DNA of 64,000 nt from Phascolarctos cinereus (taxonomy: Eukaryota; Chordata; Mammalia; Diprotodontia; Phascolarctidae): positions 16,865,501 through 16,929,500 of the forward strand of contig NW_018343987.1 in assembly GCF_002099425.1 (NCBI RefSeq). Direction: 5' to 3'. The position numbers and the translations under genes are program-made. The stretch's first letter is position 1, and every line of letters starts with the position of its first letter. The notes under the pieces were generated by a model. That model had not been told where the DNA came from. It was given only the letters and a program-made list of their open reading frames with translations, and searched no databases. Positions 1 to 10,863 of the stretch are shown here, one piece after another.

Positions 1-540
1 TTTCCCTAAACTCCTCTCTGGGCTATATGCCTCATTTCTGGCCCCATCACTTTGATCCAGTGATTAGAACAAGGGTAAACTTTCAAATTCTTCATTGAAA
101 TTGGACTCTGGGGTCTTTGTTTGGAAGGGGTGAATTCCCACTTTCTGTGGTGGTCTCTATCTAAGTTTCTTTATCTCCTTATTCCATGGGGCAAAGAGCA
201 ACAGCTGACTCAGGTGAGGCATGACAGAAATGATCAAATATTGACCTACAGAAAGATCCATAGGTGGTGAGGAGGACTGGTTGGGGGTAGAGAGAGGGAA
301 AAAGACAGGTAATGGACTGAGAGGGTGAGGAGTGGGTTAGGCTGAGAGGAGAGGGAACAAGGGCTTGAGCTCTTGTTGGAGGGTAAAGTGGACTGAAGAA
401 AGGTGCATTTGAGAGGTGAGGATTTGCTGAATTGAGTAGGGGAGTAGAGGAGTTTCTGGATACTTCGAGGGCTTGCTGTGTTTCAGTGATCGTGCATCAG
501 GGTGGCTCAGTGATCCTCTCTATGGGAAGGGAGTGTATCA
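1..540. other. Unique sequence, nothing recognised
   Basis: Purine-rich stretches (about 270-450) but no open frame of note, no repeat head or tail that I recognise, and no splice-flanked exon. Confidence 0.5.
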
Positions 541-542
541 CT

Positions 543-712
543 CTCTGGTAATAATAATAGCTAACAAAGCACTTCATACATATTGTTTTATATAAACGTC
601 ACAACAGCCTAGTACTGATTTGCCTAGGTCATACAGCTAGTAAGTATTAGAGCTGGAATTCAAACCTAGGTCTTCTTGGCTTGATGTCTAGCACTCTGTA
701 CACTATTCCAGG
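543..712 (-). mobile_element. MIR-class SINE, antisense
   Basis: It reads as the reverse complement of a MIR: the 3' part (ataataatagctaac, cacttcatac) comes first. The tRNA-related head follows, with 'gtcatacagctagtaagt', 'gaattcaaacctaggtctt' and 'ctctgtacactattcca'. It is heavily diverged, so an old copy. Confidence 0.8.
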
Positions 713-890
713 ATCCTTCTTTAGAAACTGCTTCACAAATAGAGGTAATGAATGCTGGAGAAAGTATATGGCATAATGAGGCTGGGGAAAGGGGGATATA
801 TAAGAATGGAAATCAGTTGTCAATCTACTCCCCTAAAGCCCCATTTACCACCCCAGTAACTTTCTAGACCAATGTGCCTCTCCCTGCCAC

Positions 891-1000
891 CAAGTTTATT
901 TGTGTATGATTTTCCCCATTAGAATGTAAACTTTTCATGGGCAGGGACTGTCTTTGTTTTTGTATTTGTATATCCAGCCCAGCATAAATACTCTCTCTAG
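891..1000 (+). mobile_element. L2 LINE 3' end
   Basis: The typical L2 terminal block is present ('ttagaatgtaaac', 'atgggcagggactgtctttg', 'atatccagcccagca'). Only the last 110 bp or so is recognisable, as is usual for 5'-truncated L2 copies. Confidence 0.75.
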
Positions 1001-2098
1001 CATTCATTCCCTTCTTTTGAACACATTTTGTACCTTTTATCTCCTCATTCCTTCTTAGAATACAGGCTAAGGTGTGGTTTCCTGGCAATTTATTTGTCCC
1101 TTGGGCTCCAAAGGAGCAGTATGGGGTTCTGGGTCTCACTACCCAAGGTGGGCTTGGAGATAGCATTTAACCCATGTTAGCTACATATAATAGATGATGA
1201 TAGATTTAAATCTATTGGGTAGGCATCTCAAAGGTTTTGTCTGCCTCCCCCTCCTTCTACAGAGGAAACTGTACCGTAGGAAAGCTAAATGACTTAGATT
1301 TCAACGCAGCTTCTTCAGTGTAAAAGAAAAATCAACATCTCAGGTAGAAGGTAGAGGAGACATGGCCAGATAGGCTTTGTCTGAAAAAGACTTTGCCCTG
1401 GATTGGTCTTATTTCAGAATATAGGATACAAGCATAATAAAACCAGTCTTTAGACCTTCTGAGCTCCTGTACCCAAGACACCTTTGTCACCTCTACCAGG
1501 TTGGTCAGGTCTTTCTCTGCAGCTCTCTCTTCCACTGAACTCAAGCCCTCTTTAAAGTGCTCTGCTGGAGAGTGAGAATGATCTCACCCAAACAAACTGC
1601 AGGTGCAGGCCTGGCCCAGTAAACCACAACAACCAGGGGCCTGTGCAGGGCACAATACACGGGAGCCCTGCAAAGCTTTTCAGATCAGGGATAAAGGATG
1701 ATTATTTGTTTAGCATCATTAGTAGGAGCCCAAGGACTTGTCAAAAGCAAAGCAAAAACTTTTGTATTAAGGAGATTAAAATGTAAACTCAGCTGAGAAG
1801 GCTCTACAGCATTCAGTGGCTTTGTTGTGCCTGGCATTGTGTGTGATTATATGCAAATCAACAGGAGGCCTTGATTGGGGGCCTGGTTTCTGAGCCTCCC
1901 AACAATTTAGGGGCTGGGAAAGCAGTAAGTAAGGAGGAAAGAGTCAGCAGCCATCTCCAGGCTGCAGCATGCCCAAGGAAGGGAAGCCCCCCCCCACTGG
2001 AATAAGGGCCCTAGCCATTAAAGTTTCAAAAATATGTTTGTATTATCAACAGAATACTTCCTATTGAAGCAATTAGTGAGCTGACAGGATGCTAAGAG
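1001..2098. other. Unique sequence
   Basis: No gene or repeat recognised. It contains an octamer-like ATGCAAAT at 1851-1858 in a moderately GC-rich stretch and a C-run at 1988-1995. Small open frames on both strands show no family resemblance. Confidence 0.45.
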
Positions 2099-2104
2099 TG
2101 GTGG

Positions 2105-2305
2105 TTTGAATTGGAGAGGAGCAGCAGGAAGAGCATGGGATTTGGACCCAGAGGGCTTGTGTTCGAATCCTGTCTCTTCCTTACTTATTGCCTGTGTGAC
2201 TAATTGCTGAATTCTCTCTGGGTCTCAGGTTCTTCATTTGTAAAATGAGGTTGTTGCACATAAATGATGACCAAGACCTTTCTCCAGCTTCTAATCTTAT
2301 GACCC
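2105..2305 (+). mobile_element. MIR/THER1-type SINE
   Basis: The head has 'agagcatgggatttgga' and 'gttcgaatcctg', then 'tgtgtgacta', 'cttcatttgtaaaatgagg' and a tail resembling the THER1 ending ('aagacctttctccagcttctaatct'). Confidence 0.75.
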
Positions 2306-2641
2306 CATGTCTATATGGTCAGTACATCATGACTGGTAAAGCCACCAGCTGGTGGTTAGTGGTGTAGTGGGATCCTTCTATGTGTGCCAGTTCAGTGTAG
2401 TGTGTGCTGTGGATATCTTGGCATTTTGTAGCATATTTCCTTTGTGACCTGCCCTAGTCACAGGTGTTGTCCATGCTGACATTCTTTATTTTCTGGGGAA
2501 GTGCCAAAGATGGGAGTTGGTTTAGAGTTGTTGGACAGACACAGCCAAAGAGCCACATCCTCCTGGACCTTTTAGGTATGTTCCCACAGTGTCTAGTTGC
2601 CTGTCTTCTTCTCTACTAGTTAGTAATCAATATACATTTTT

Positions 2642-2785
2642 TTTGGTGAGGCAATTGGGGTTAAGTGACTTGCCTAGGGTCACACAGCTAGTAAGTGTCA
2701 AGTGTCTGGTTTGAGAGCAGATTTGAACTCAGGTCCTCCTGACTCCAAGGCTGGACTCTATCCACTGGGCCACCTAGCTGCACCT
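2642..2785 (-). mobile_element. WSINE1-type marsupial SINE, antisense
   Basis: Near full-length SINE read backwards. The 3' tail 'aggcaattggggttaagtga' comes first, then 'cacacagctagtaagtgtca', 'gatttgaactcaggtcctcc', and the tRNA-derived head 'gccacctagctgc' last. The family name is recalled from marsupial repeat literature. It is one of the better preserved repeats in the window. Confidence 0.85.
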
Positions 2786-2787
2786 CT

Positions 2788-2870
2788 ATCAATATACGTT
2801 TAATAAATTCCTACTCTATGTCAGCAACTGCTATGTCAGTGACCTTGAGATGAAAGTGGTCAATCAGAGG
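2788..2870 (-). mobile_element. L2 LINE 3' end, antisense
   Basis: 'atatacgtttaataaattcc' followed by 'tatgtcagcaactgctatg' resembles the reversed L2 terminus (tttattaag...ctactatgtgccag). It directly abuts the SINE to its left. Confidence 0.45.
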
Positions 2871-3803
2871 ACAAGTAGGAGACATCCTTCTAGATGCAGG
2901 TGGGCTGTTGATCATCGTGAAGCATTGCCTCAGAGATTTGCCTCTTTCACAAACACACATTCTTAGGGCCCAGTTCTTTCTCTCCCTTCTGGGCCTTTGC
3001 CAGGGTATCTGCAACTCATTCAAAATAAGGCTCATTTTTGAGTCCATTTCATTGGTTTGCTTCTCTCCTTGCTCTACTAATGGCTATACAAGAGAGCCCT
3101 AGAACTCTCTCTAGCATCAGCTATGGCATAGTAATCTTCACCCATTTCTATGCTCCTTAGCATTGGGATTGACATTAACATCTCCCAGTCCCAACTCCTG
3201 GGTCCTGAGAGTGTTGGGAGTTAAGAGGGTAGATGGAATCCTCAACCCCCAACTAGCTTTAGCCAATGAACTAGTCTAGATATTCCTCTGGATTGATATC
3301 AGAAAGTGTCCATTGAATCTATTCTCATGAGTTTTCAAACTGATTTCTGCAAGAAAAAAAATAAGCACACAAAAATATTATATCATGTATCCATTGACAT
3401 TGTATTAGACATTAGTTTGCAAGTAAGGGAAGAAAAAAATTATAAGAAAACTACCTACTCACCTTCCTTCTCCTGTTTGAACTTCTTTTCCAGGTTTCTG
3501 TTGCTTCTGAATATCACAAGTGTGGGGAACATTAGTGGGGCTCCTGGGACCAGTAGAGGGAGAATGCTGAAATCTATCTTCGGGAAGAGTTCTGAACATA
3601 TAGATGATAAGAATTATCTGTCTCCATTCCCTAGCCTTTATTTTGTGTTTGGTGGTTCCATGAGGATGGACCTTCTAGACTTTGATGTGTAGAAGCCAGA
3701 AATATCATAATCTTTAGGGATCTGGCCCCTTTGGACTATCAGAGTGATGAATTTGTCTTTGAAGGTGGGAGTGTTGAACAGTCAGGTGATAGGATGTGGG
3801 GAA
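2871..3803. other. Unique sequence
   Basis: Contains a plus-strand open frame of 128 codons (3306-3692). It has low-complexity Lys/Asn-rich and Phe/Leu-rich stretches, no recognisable domain and no codon bias, so I treat it as chance. Confidence 0.45.
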
Positions 3804-3804
3804 A

Positions 3805-3857
3805 GTGTGCGTGTGTGTGCGCACTTGTGTGTGTGTGTGTGTGTATGTGTGTGTGTA
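3805..3857. repeat. (TG)n microsatellite, imperfect
   Basis: Interrupted TG dinucleotide run with GTGCG and ACTTG interruptions; about 50 bp. Confidence 0.9.
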
Positions 3858-3860
3858 GCT

Positions 3861-4320
3861 AGAATGGAAGGACAGCAGCCAGGCAGGAAGAGCCAGAGAT
3901 GATGCAGTTGAAAGGGAACTTTGCAAGGATATTATCTTCAAGTTGGGCTGGATAAAAGAGGCCGCCAGACGGGGCTGTTCACCTGCTTGGCTTTTGTTCT
4001 CTCCTGCAGGGTCTGCTTTACACACTGCCCATGGGGAAGCATGCTGTCTGCCATCTGCAGGAGAAATACAACAAACACCCACACGCGAGCCAACGGAAAA
4101 CTCTCAGCAAAACAAACACTGTGCTGGGGAGATCCCAGCCAGGCCAGGCCAGCATGTGTACAGAGGGCGGGAAAGGGAGCACCTGCCCCTGGAGCCACTC
4201 CTTTTACCAGCGTCCTGGGCTGGCCATCAGGAAGTTACCAGGGTCAGGTGAGGTCTGTGCCTCATCCCATCAGCCCTGCCAGGTGAGAGACTCTTATTCT
4301 GGGCTCAGGTTTGAAAAAAA
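3861..4320. repeat. Local diverged repeat, segments A (3861-3960) and B (4226-4320)
   Basis: Segment B (tcaggtgaggtctgtgcctc ... cagccctgccaggt ... caggtttgaaaa) is similar to 5838-5938. Segment A (tagaatggaaggacagcagc ... gggctggataaa) is similar to 5946-6036. The order is swapped between the two places. Not a family I recognise. The block is more GC-rich than its surroundings and holds overlapping 80-120 codon open frames on both strands, without family resemblance. Confidence 0.5.
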
Positions 4321-4368
4321 CTGGGCTGACAGTTGTTCAAAGCATCAATTATTAATATTACTAATGAC

Positions 4369-4612
4369 AGCAATGTAGCATAGTAGATAGGGAAGTGGTC
4401 TCAGAGCCTGGGAGATCTGGCTTCAAGGCCTGCTCCCAGCACACACTGGCTGTGTCACACTTGACAAGTTTCTTAACTTCTCATTGCCCCTGGCAATTTC
4501 TGAGGCTGTAAGTTGCAAAGGAGGTGCTGATCTGCCTTGACAGAGGGTGCTTCCTCAACTAGGAATTCTTATATCTGGGAAATCACAGGTCTAGTCCCTA
4601 TCCCTATTATTA
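4369..4612 (+). mobile_element. Mar1-type CORE-SINE, nearly full length
   Basis: It has a tRNA-like head ('gtagcatagtagatagg', 'tggcttcaaggcctgctccc'), the CORE ('ggctgtgtcacacttgacaa') and then the distinctive 3' half ('gctgtaagttgcaaaggagg', 'gtgcttcctcaactaggaat', 'aaatcacaggtctagtccct'). The same 3' half is seen in antisense at 11340-11545 and 11583-11760. Confidence 0.8.
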
Positions 4613-5837
4613 ATAATAGCAATAATACTGATGATGGTTGCTTGGTGAGGGCCCAGGAGACAATCATAACTGTAATCCCTCTTAGCTTGTGAAGTGAGGG
4701 GCACCTTCTACATTTACATGCACTGGGCATTGGCTTTCATAGGTGTGTCCTGTGCCTGTACAGACATTGCTCAGGAAGCCCCTCACTTAGTTCCTCTGAC
4801 AGAACAAGGAGTGTTGTGAAGGAACCACCTCTGGACTTGTAGACTCCACCCTGATTCAATGAGGAAACTTAGGATAGAGATAGCAGGGGGGTGGGGAGGG
4901 AGTGCTGGCCAGCGCTAGGAGGGACTGGGGTGGGGAGGTCTCACTTAAATACTCAGTGACATTTTGTTTTGGGGTCCCTGATGTGGGACCATGTCCCAAG
5001 AGTCTGTTCTCTCTTCTCCTATAGAGTTTGCCACCTCCCTCTCCCCACAGCCCCAATCACCTCAATCACTGATAGCTTCACCCTAGTGAGTGGCAGCTAG
5101 GAATGAGTGCCCAGGAACTCACAAGTGTGAGACTGGAGGCTTGTTTGCTCTTCCCATGGCCAACCTTGGTGGGCTGGACCTAGTGGTATTGTGTTACTCA
5201 GCCAAAGAATTCCTTTCCTCACCTCTCTCCATTTACAAATGGGAAACAAAAACCCAAGTGATCCTCCCCTGGCCCCAAGCCCATTGCCACAGACCCTTAA
5301 GTGTCATACTGGGGAAGCAGCTTTCTTCACTGTTTAAGGTACATTCTCTCTGTGGTAATAAGGGGCTTTAACCTCCCCTCTCCCCTAGACTTCTTGCCCC
5401 ACAATTCTTTGCAACCCCCTACCTCAAACAGGGCTTTAGGTCAAAGATCCTATAAAATATCTCCCCAAGTGCCTCCATCCTCCTAGCTTCGGCCTTTGGG
5501 TCCAGAATAGGAGCTTTGACTTCCTTTGGCCCAAGCAAAGGTGGCTTTTTTCTCCCTCTGAGGTTCCTGCCTCAGTTCTTGGTTGGGAGTGGCTGATATA
5601 CCTCAGGACTGAGAACTATTTTTCAAGTTCAAACAAGGAGACTTTTTGCTCTTTCCTTTGTTGGGGGCTGATGCCTCCATGGTTTACCCCTGTCACCAAG
5701 TATGTGTCTAGAACTTCTGAAACTCCTGGAACTTCCCTTTTGAGGTTGGTCAGAAAGAGGGCATATCTGGGAGGCCTATATCTCCCTTGAGGGAACCTCT
5801 CCAAAGTAGACTGCTCCATCTGCCAGCAAACCTGGAG
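4613..5837. other. Unique sequence
   Basis: No repeat or gene recognised. Short open frames lack homology to anything I know. Confidence 0.45.
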
Positions 5838-6036
5838 AGAAAAGTGACCAGGTTCAGGTGAGGTCTGTATCTTTGATTGCCATTCATTTCAACAGGCCTG
5901 CCAGGTAAGGTCTTACCAACCTACAGTCAAATTTGAAAATGCTATTAGAATGGCAGCTAGGTAGGAATAGTCACAGAGGACAGGTGAGTAGAAAGATAAC
6001 TTTGTAAAAATTTTGTCAGTGGTTTGGGCTGGAGAA
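5838..6036. repeat. Second copy of local repeat, order B'-A'
   Basis: 5838-5938 matches 4226-4320 ('caggttcaggtgaggtctgt' and 'aggcctgccaggtaag' shared). 5946-6036 matches 3861-3960 ('tagaatggcagctaggtagg', 'gtttgggctggagaaat'). The two halves lie side by side here but about 270 bp apart, and in the other order, upstream. Confidence 0.5.
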
Positions 6037-6084
6037 ATGGGTCCAAATTTTTCTATGTATCTAGTTCCTTTGGGAGATTCTTGA

Positions 6085-6240
6085 TTCTGTCTAGAAGAAG
6101 TAGAAAGAACATTGAACTGAGACCTTAAGTTCTGGTTCTGGCTCTAGGTATTAACTTATTTTGTGACCCTGAGCAAGCTGTATAACTATCTTGGCTTTTA
6201 GTTTCTTCATCTACAAAAAATATGGGGCAGGACAAGATAG
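6085..6240 (+). mobile_element. MIR-class SINE
   Basis: 'agtagaaagaacattgaact', 'ttctggctctaggtatta', 'tgtgaccctgagcaagctgt' and 'tttcttcatctacaaaaa' match the MIR order; diverged. Confidence 0.7.
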
Positions 6241-6683
6241 GCACGCTGCTGCAGAGTCCATGGGCTACTCTGTAGGGGAGATAAGACATAGCGCTGAGAC
6301 TTAGCCCTGCTCTGCCTTTAAGTGTAAACCATTTCCCTTTATTTTGAAAAAGAAAAAACCCAAACCCCCAAACCTCTGTTTGATTCTTCTTCTTCTACTA
6401 GTTACTACCCTATTTCCCTTTTACTGGCAACATTTTCCAACTTTGGTCTCTGCCCCCTGCCTCCATTTCTTCATTCCTTAACTCTTTACAACTTTTCTTT
6501 TATTTCTGCCACTCTGAAATGTCTCTCTGATAGCTTAGCTCCTAATTAATAAACCCAATGGACTTTTCTCAGTGCTTATTCTCTGTAGCCCCCTCTAAGG
6601 CACTTGATCAATGCCAAGCCTGTCATTCAAAGCTCTCCACAGGTTGGCTGCTACCTAGATTTTCAGCCTTGATTCCTACTACT

Positions 6684-6776
6684 TACCTATATAGCTGGTA
6701 CTTATATTGTACTTTAAGGTTTGCAAAGTGTTTTACATGTATTATCTCATTTGATTATATAACTCCTCTGCACTAG
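6684..6776 (-). mobile_element. MIR 3' part, antisense
   Basis: 'actttaaggtttgcaaagtg' and 'acatgtattatctcatttga' are the reversed MIR tail. Truncated. Confidence 0.6.
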
Positions 6777-6780
6777 CTAA

Positions 6781-7560
6781 ACTAATTCAACAGACATTTA
6801 TTAAGCACCTCCTATGTGCCATGGAATGTGTCAAGCACTAGTGGAGATACAGGGAGAGGCAAGACACAGTTTCTGTCCTTATAGAGCTTATAGTCTAGTA
6901 TGGGGAAATAAGACATTCTCATGGGAAAATACGCATTTGAATATTATAAATGTATAAGAGGAGTACAGAGTGTGAACTCAGGCAAGACTTCATAGACTTC
7001 ATAGAACAGGCAACATCTGAGCTGCAATTTGAATGACAGGTTCTGTGTTAACAGTCAGAAATTTGGGGAAAGGGCATTTGAGGGTTAGGACATAGAAAAT
7101 GGAAAGGCACAGGCAGAGGAAAGCACAGGACTGGTTTGGGGGATAACAACTAATCCATTGAGATTAGGGTATAGGATAGGCAAAGATTAGGGTATAGGAT
7201 AGCATGAGACAAGACTGAAAAGTGGGGAGTTTGGTCTTCATTCTTTAGCCAATGGGAAGGCATGGAGGTTTCTAAGCAGTGGAGTGATGTGATCAGGGCT
7301 ATTCATAGAAGATCAATCTGGTACGACTGGATCATATGAATGGGGGGGGAAGAGGAATTAAAAATAATAATAATTATTATTATTACAGCTAGCATTTCTA
7401 TATTGGAATACAGTCAAGGAGAAGAGTATTGTGATAATCCAGATAACAATGGGAAGTTAAACTACTGGGTTGGCTGTGAGAACAATAAGGGGAGACCAAA
7501 TGTGAAAGATAAATAGGTGGTAGAGTTGACAGGACGTGGTAGTTCAGAAGGATGAATAAG
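6781..7560 (-). mobile_element. L2 LINE, antisense, 3' third
   Basis: It begins with the reversed L2 terminus ('agacatttattaagcacctc', 'ctatgtgcca'), then the reversed 3'UTR/ORF2 end ('aaagggcatttgagggttag', 'ggaaggcatggaggtttcta', 'tgatgtgatcagggctattc', 'agtattgtgataatccag'). An AT-rich (AATAAT)n stretch at 7360-7395 interrupts it. The unit is probably continued by the reverse-transcriptase part at 9285-9730. Confidence 0.7.
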
Positions 7561-7639
7561 AAGGATTAGCCAAAGGATGATAGGTTATGAATATCTGTGT
7601 TTGGGAGTATTTTAGATTGTCCCTCTTCATGGACTCTAC

Positions 7640-8130
7640 ATTACAGCCAAACTTGCTTACTTACTATTTCTGAGACTTGGGATCCCATCTCCCACTACCA
7701 TGCTTCTGCCTAGACTGTCCTTCAGGCTTGGAATAAACTCCCTTCTCTTTTCCATCAAGGATCATAACAGGTACTACCTCTTTCCTATAAAAAGACTTTC
7801 CTGAAACCCCCAATTAGTGCTCTCTCTTCCCAAATTATTGCATTGTAATATATTGTAAAGAAACCTAGATGTGGAATCAGGCGATTTGGAACAAAATCTT
7901 GACTCTGCCACTTACTAGCCGTTAGATCTTTGGTAAATCGCTTAACCTCTGTGGACCTCAATGCGGGGGCTGAACTAAATGGCCTCTGTGGTTTCTTCTA
8001 GCTCTAAATCTATAGTCCAATGATCTGTGTAGTTGTAGTAGAATGTGAGCTCCTTGGGGATAAACATTGTTTTTTATTTTGTCTTGGTATGTTCAGGGTT
8101 TAGCACAGAGCCTTGTATTTGGTGGGTCTT
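7640..8130 (+). mobile_element. L2 LINE 3' end, split by a MIR
   Basis: 'ctgtccttcaggcttggaat', 'tttcctgaaacccccaatta' and then, after the MIR, 'gaatgtgagctccttggg' with 'tttagcacagagccttgta' form one L2 3' end interrupted at about 7857-8027. Confidence 0.7.
7857..8027 (+). mobile_element. MIR/THER1-type SINE inside L2
   Basis: 'cttgactctgccacttacta', 'aaatcgcttaacctctgtgg' and the THER1-like tail 'ttctagctctaaatctatag' are seen. It sits between two halves of the L2. Confidence 0.75.
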
Positions 8131-8149
8131 TAAAAAAATATAAATTTTT

Positions 8150-9284
8150 TATTTTTAAAAAATATAAATTTTCTTCTTTACTATGAACTTAAATACAAGC
8201 ATTTCAAATACAAAGAGCAGAAGGTGATAATGATAAACTTCTCTTATGTACAGTTGTTTAAAAGTATTAAATTTAACATAGTAAAAAAAGCTGACTTGCT
8301 TTGTCTGTATTCCTTTCTGGACTTCCTTATTCTTTCTTTTGGGTAAATTTTAGATGTTTTGACACTTGTTTTTCACATCATATCACTAGCCTCCATGCCT
8401 CTTACCACCCTCTAATAGAAGCCTTCTTTTGTAACAAATAAGTATAGTCATGTTTAAAAATATATGTCTCTGTCCAAAAATGTAAACTTCATTCTGGATC
8501 TTGAGTCTATTACCTCTGTCAGGAGATGGGTAGTATGCTTCAACATCAGTTGTCTGGAATTGTGATTGGTCACTACATTGAGTAAAGTTCTTAAGCCCTC
8601 CAAAATTTTTGTCTTTACAATATTTTTGTTATTATATAAATTGTTTTGATTGTGCTTGTTTTACTCTGCATTAGTTTATGCAAGTCTTTGAAAATTTCTT
8701 TGAAATAGTCTTTTTTATAATTTCTCATGACACAGTGGTACAGAGTGCTAGTCCTGGAGTCAGGAAGACTCATCTTCCCCAGTTCAAATCTGGCCTCAGG
8801 TACTTATTAGCTGTGTGACTCTGGGCAAGTCACTTAACCCTGTTTGTGTTAGTTTCCTTGTGTATAAAATGAATTGGAGAAGGAAATGGCAAAGTACTCC
8901 AGTATTTTTGCCAAAAAAACCCCAAATGATGTCAAAGAGTTGAACATGACTGAAACAACTGAAAACAATAACAAAATAATAATTTGTTTAGCCATTCCCA
9001 CAAATGATGGGCATTCCCTTCATTCCCAGTTCTTTGCCACCACTAAAAGAGCTGCTGTAATTTTTTTATACGTATGAACCCTTTCCCTCTGTCTTTGAAC
9101 TCTTTCAGATATATACCTAGTAATGGTATCACTTGGCAAAAGGGTATGGTTTAGGAATATTTTGTTTATAGTTCAATTTGCTTTCCAGAATGATTGGACT
9201 AATTTATAGTGTCAATAAAATTGCTTTAGTGTGTCTGTGTTCCTACAGTCCCATCAACAATAGTGAAATTGAATTGTTGGTGCT
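8150..9284 (-). mobile_element. L1 LINE 3' part, antisense, split by SINE
   Basis: Reversed L1 3'UTR and ORF2 C-terminus. 8990-9284 ('tagccattcccacaaatgat', 'ttctttgccaccactaaaag', 'catcaacaatagtgaaatt') is the reverse complement of the ORF2 end seen in sense at 29160-29420. 8150-8738 is the 3'UTR. The SINE at 8742-8989 separates the two parts. An old copy with a 5'-truncated body. Confidence 0.8.
8742..8989 (+). mobile_element. tRNA/CORE SINE with RTE-like tail
   Basis: 'acagtggtacagagtgctag', 'ttcaaatctggcctcaggta', 'tgtgtgactctgggcaagtc', then the BovB/RTE-like tail 'gagaaggaaatggcaaagta', 'ccaaatgatgtcaaagagtt' and 'catgactgaaacaactgaaa'. Inserted into the antisense L1. Confidence 0.85.
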
Positions 9285-9730
9285 ATTGACAGAGACAAGG
9301 AAGGCAGAAAAGAGGATCTGGGGAAAATGAGTTCAGTTTAAGGTTTTTTGAATTTGAGATGCTGATGGTATATTCAGAAGAGGTATAGAGTAGGTAGCTG
9401 GAGATGCTAGTCTACAAATTTGTGAATGGTTCACATGGAGGTGATAGCTGAAGCCACACGAACCAACGAGATCATCATGGGACAGGGCATAGAGAGAGAA
9501 AACAGAGTCAAGGATGCATTCTTGAGGGTAATTAAAGGACCTGGTAAGAAAATAGAGAGGATATATTAAAGAAGTAGAAGAGTCAGGAGTATGTAGGATG
9601 CCCAAGAGGAATTTAACAGTGTCACATATTACAGAGGTAAAGTAGGATGAGATCTGAAAAAAAGACATTGGATTTGGGAATTAGCTTATCACTGTTGGCC
9701 TTTGAGAGAATAGTTTTCAGTAAAGAAATA
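9285..9730 (-). mobile_element. L2 LINE reverse-transcriptase region, antisense
   Basis: The minus strand holds a 111-codon open stretch (9333-9668) containing 'DDLVGSCGFSYHLHVNHSQI'. This matches the L2/CR1 reverse-transcriptase downstream region (…GD-L…HLYADDSQIY). The upstream reversed sequence carries the expected L2 order. Degenerate. Confidence 0.75.
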
Positions 9731-9829
9731 AATGAAAGATCAGACTTTGTTGTATATAATGCTCAGAGATGTGGCATCCTCACAGAATAGTCATCCTTTA
9801 GTTAGTTCTAGGTGATAGAATCCCTTGAA

Positions 9830-9960
9830 TATTTGGCTTATTTTCAATCTCTGTGTTTTTGCCCATGTCATTCCATGCACCAGTAATGCCTGCTCTCCTC
9901 TTCTCCATCTATTACGATCTTAATGCTTCTTCAAAACTCAGCTTTTGTTCATTCTGGAAA
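9830..9960 (+). mobile_element. L2 LINE fragment
   Basis: 'tgtttttgcccatgtcattc' and 'taatgcttcttcaaaactca' match the L2 3' region ('...gcccatgctgttcc', '...ttcaaggctcagctc'). Confidence 0.55.
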
Positions 9961-9961
9961 T

Positions 9962-10580
9962 GTAATAGAACCATATAAACTTTGAGTTTAAAGGGGGCTA
10001 GAGAAACACTTAGTCTAAATATCCATCCAAAGGGAAAATCCCTTCCATGTCATATGACAGATGGTCGTTCAACCCCTGCTTTAATATACCCAGTGACAGG
10101 GAATGCAATAACTAAGATAGGCAGCCCTTTCCATTGTTGCACAACTCTAGATACTAGAAAATTCTTTTTTATATTGAAAAAAACCCTGCCTCCCTATAAC
10201 TTCTACCCATTGGTGCTAATTCTCTCCTCTGGACCAGCATGTGGTCCCCTTCAAAAATGTGAATAGTCATAAGATTATAAGGTCTTGAGTTGGAAAGGAC
10301 CTTGGAGATCATCTTGATCCAACTGCATCATGAGGAAACTGAAGCCCAAAGAAATAAGTTGACTTTTCCCAAGGTCATGCAGAGTAAGCATATAGCCAAA
10401 GTTCCAATGCAAATCCTTGACTACAATGTAGTTTCTCTTTCCATGATATCACATTTCATGTCTCAGACATTAGCCCCTTCCCCAAGTTTTTCTTTGCCAT
10501 GAAAAATATCCTTAGCTTCTTCAACTATTTCTTATATTACTTGATTTCTGGACTATTCACCTTCTCTGGTTTCACTGGGA
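9962..10580 (-). mobile_element. CR1/L3-type LINE 3' end, antisense, split by MIR
   Basis: 'aatagaaccatataaacttt', 'tcaacccctgctttaatata', 'ctaattctctcctctggacc', and after the MIR 'ccttagcttcttcaactatt' with 'ttcaccttctctggt'. This is the same order as the clearer copies at 44505-45240 and 58200-58830. Confidence 0.6.
10266..10445 (-). mobile_element. MIR/THER1-type SINE, antisense
   Basis: The reversed tail 'ataaggtcttgagttggaaa' comes first, then 'catgaggaaactgaagccca' and 'ccaaggtcatgcagagtaag'. It interrupts the CR1-type copy. Confidence 0.75.
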
Positions 10581-10629
10581 AGGACTTAACATGAGAAGAT
10601 GGGCCTCTCTGGGAGGGAATTTTTTCAAT

Positions 10630-10829
10630 AATAGATATAATGGAAAGTTTTGGTTCAAGTCTCAGTTAGAACATATATTGACCATGTGACCTTGAGCAAA
10701 TCATTTAATCTCAGTTTTCTCATCTGTGAAATAGAGATAATAATTCTCACTTTACCTACCTCGAAGATTTGTTGTGAAGAAAGTGCTCTGTAAACTTCAA
10801 AGCACTGTAACAAATGTGAACCTTCATTG

Positions 10830-10863
<34 letters not shown>
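10630..10863 (+). mobile_element. MIR SINE ending in (CAT)n
   Basis: 'gttcaagtctcagttagaac', 'tgtgaccttgagcaaatcat', 'ctcatctgtgaaatagagat', 'gttgtgaagaaagtgctctg'. The MIR tail passes into a perfect (CAT)n microsatellite at about 10828-10862. Confidence 0.8.

Noticed and set aside
3714-4378. Five overlapping 86-122 codon frames on both strands
   Set aside because: They overlap in conflicting frames, include the (TG)n repeat, and none resembles a known family. GC-rich, stop-poor DNA explains them.
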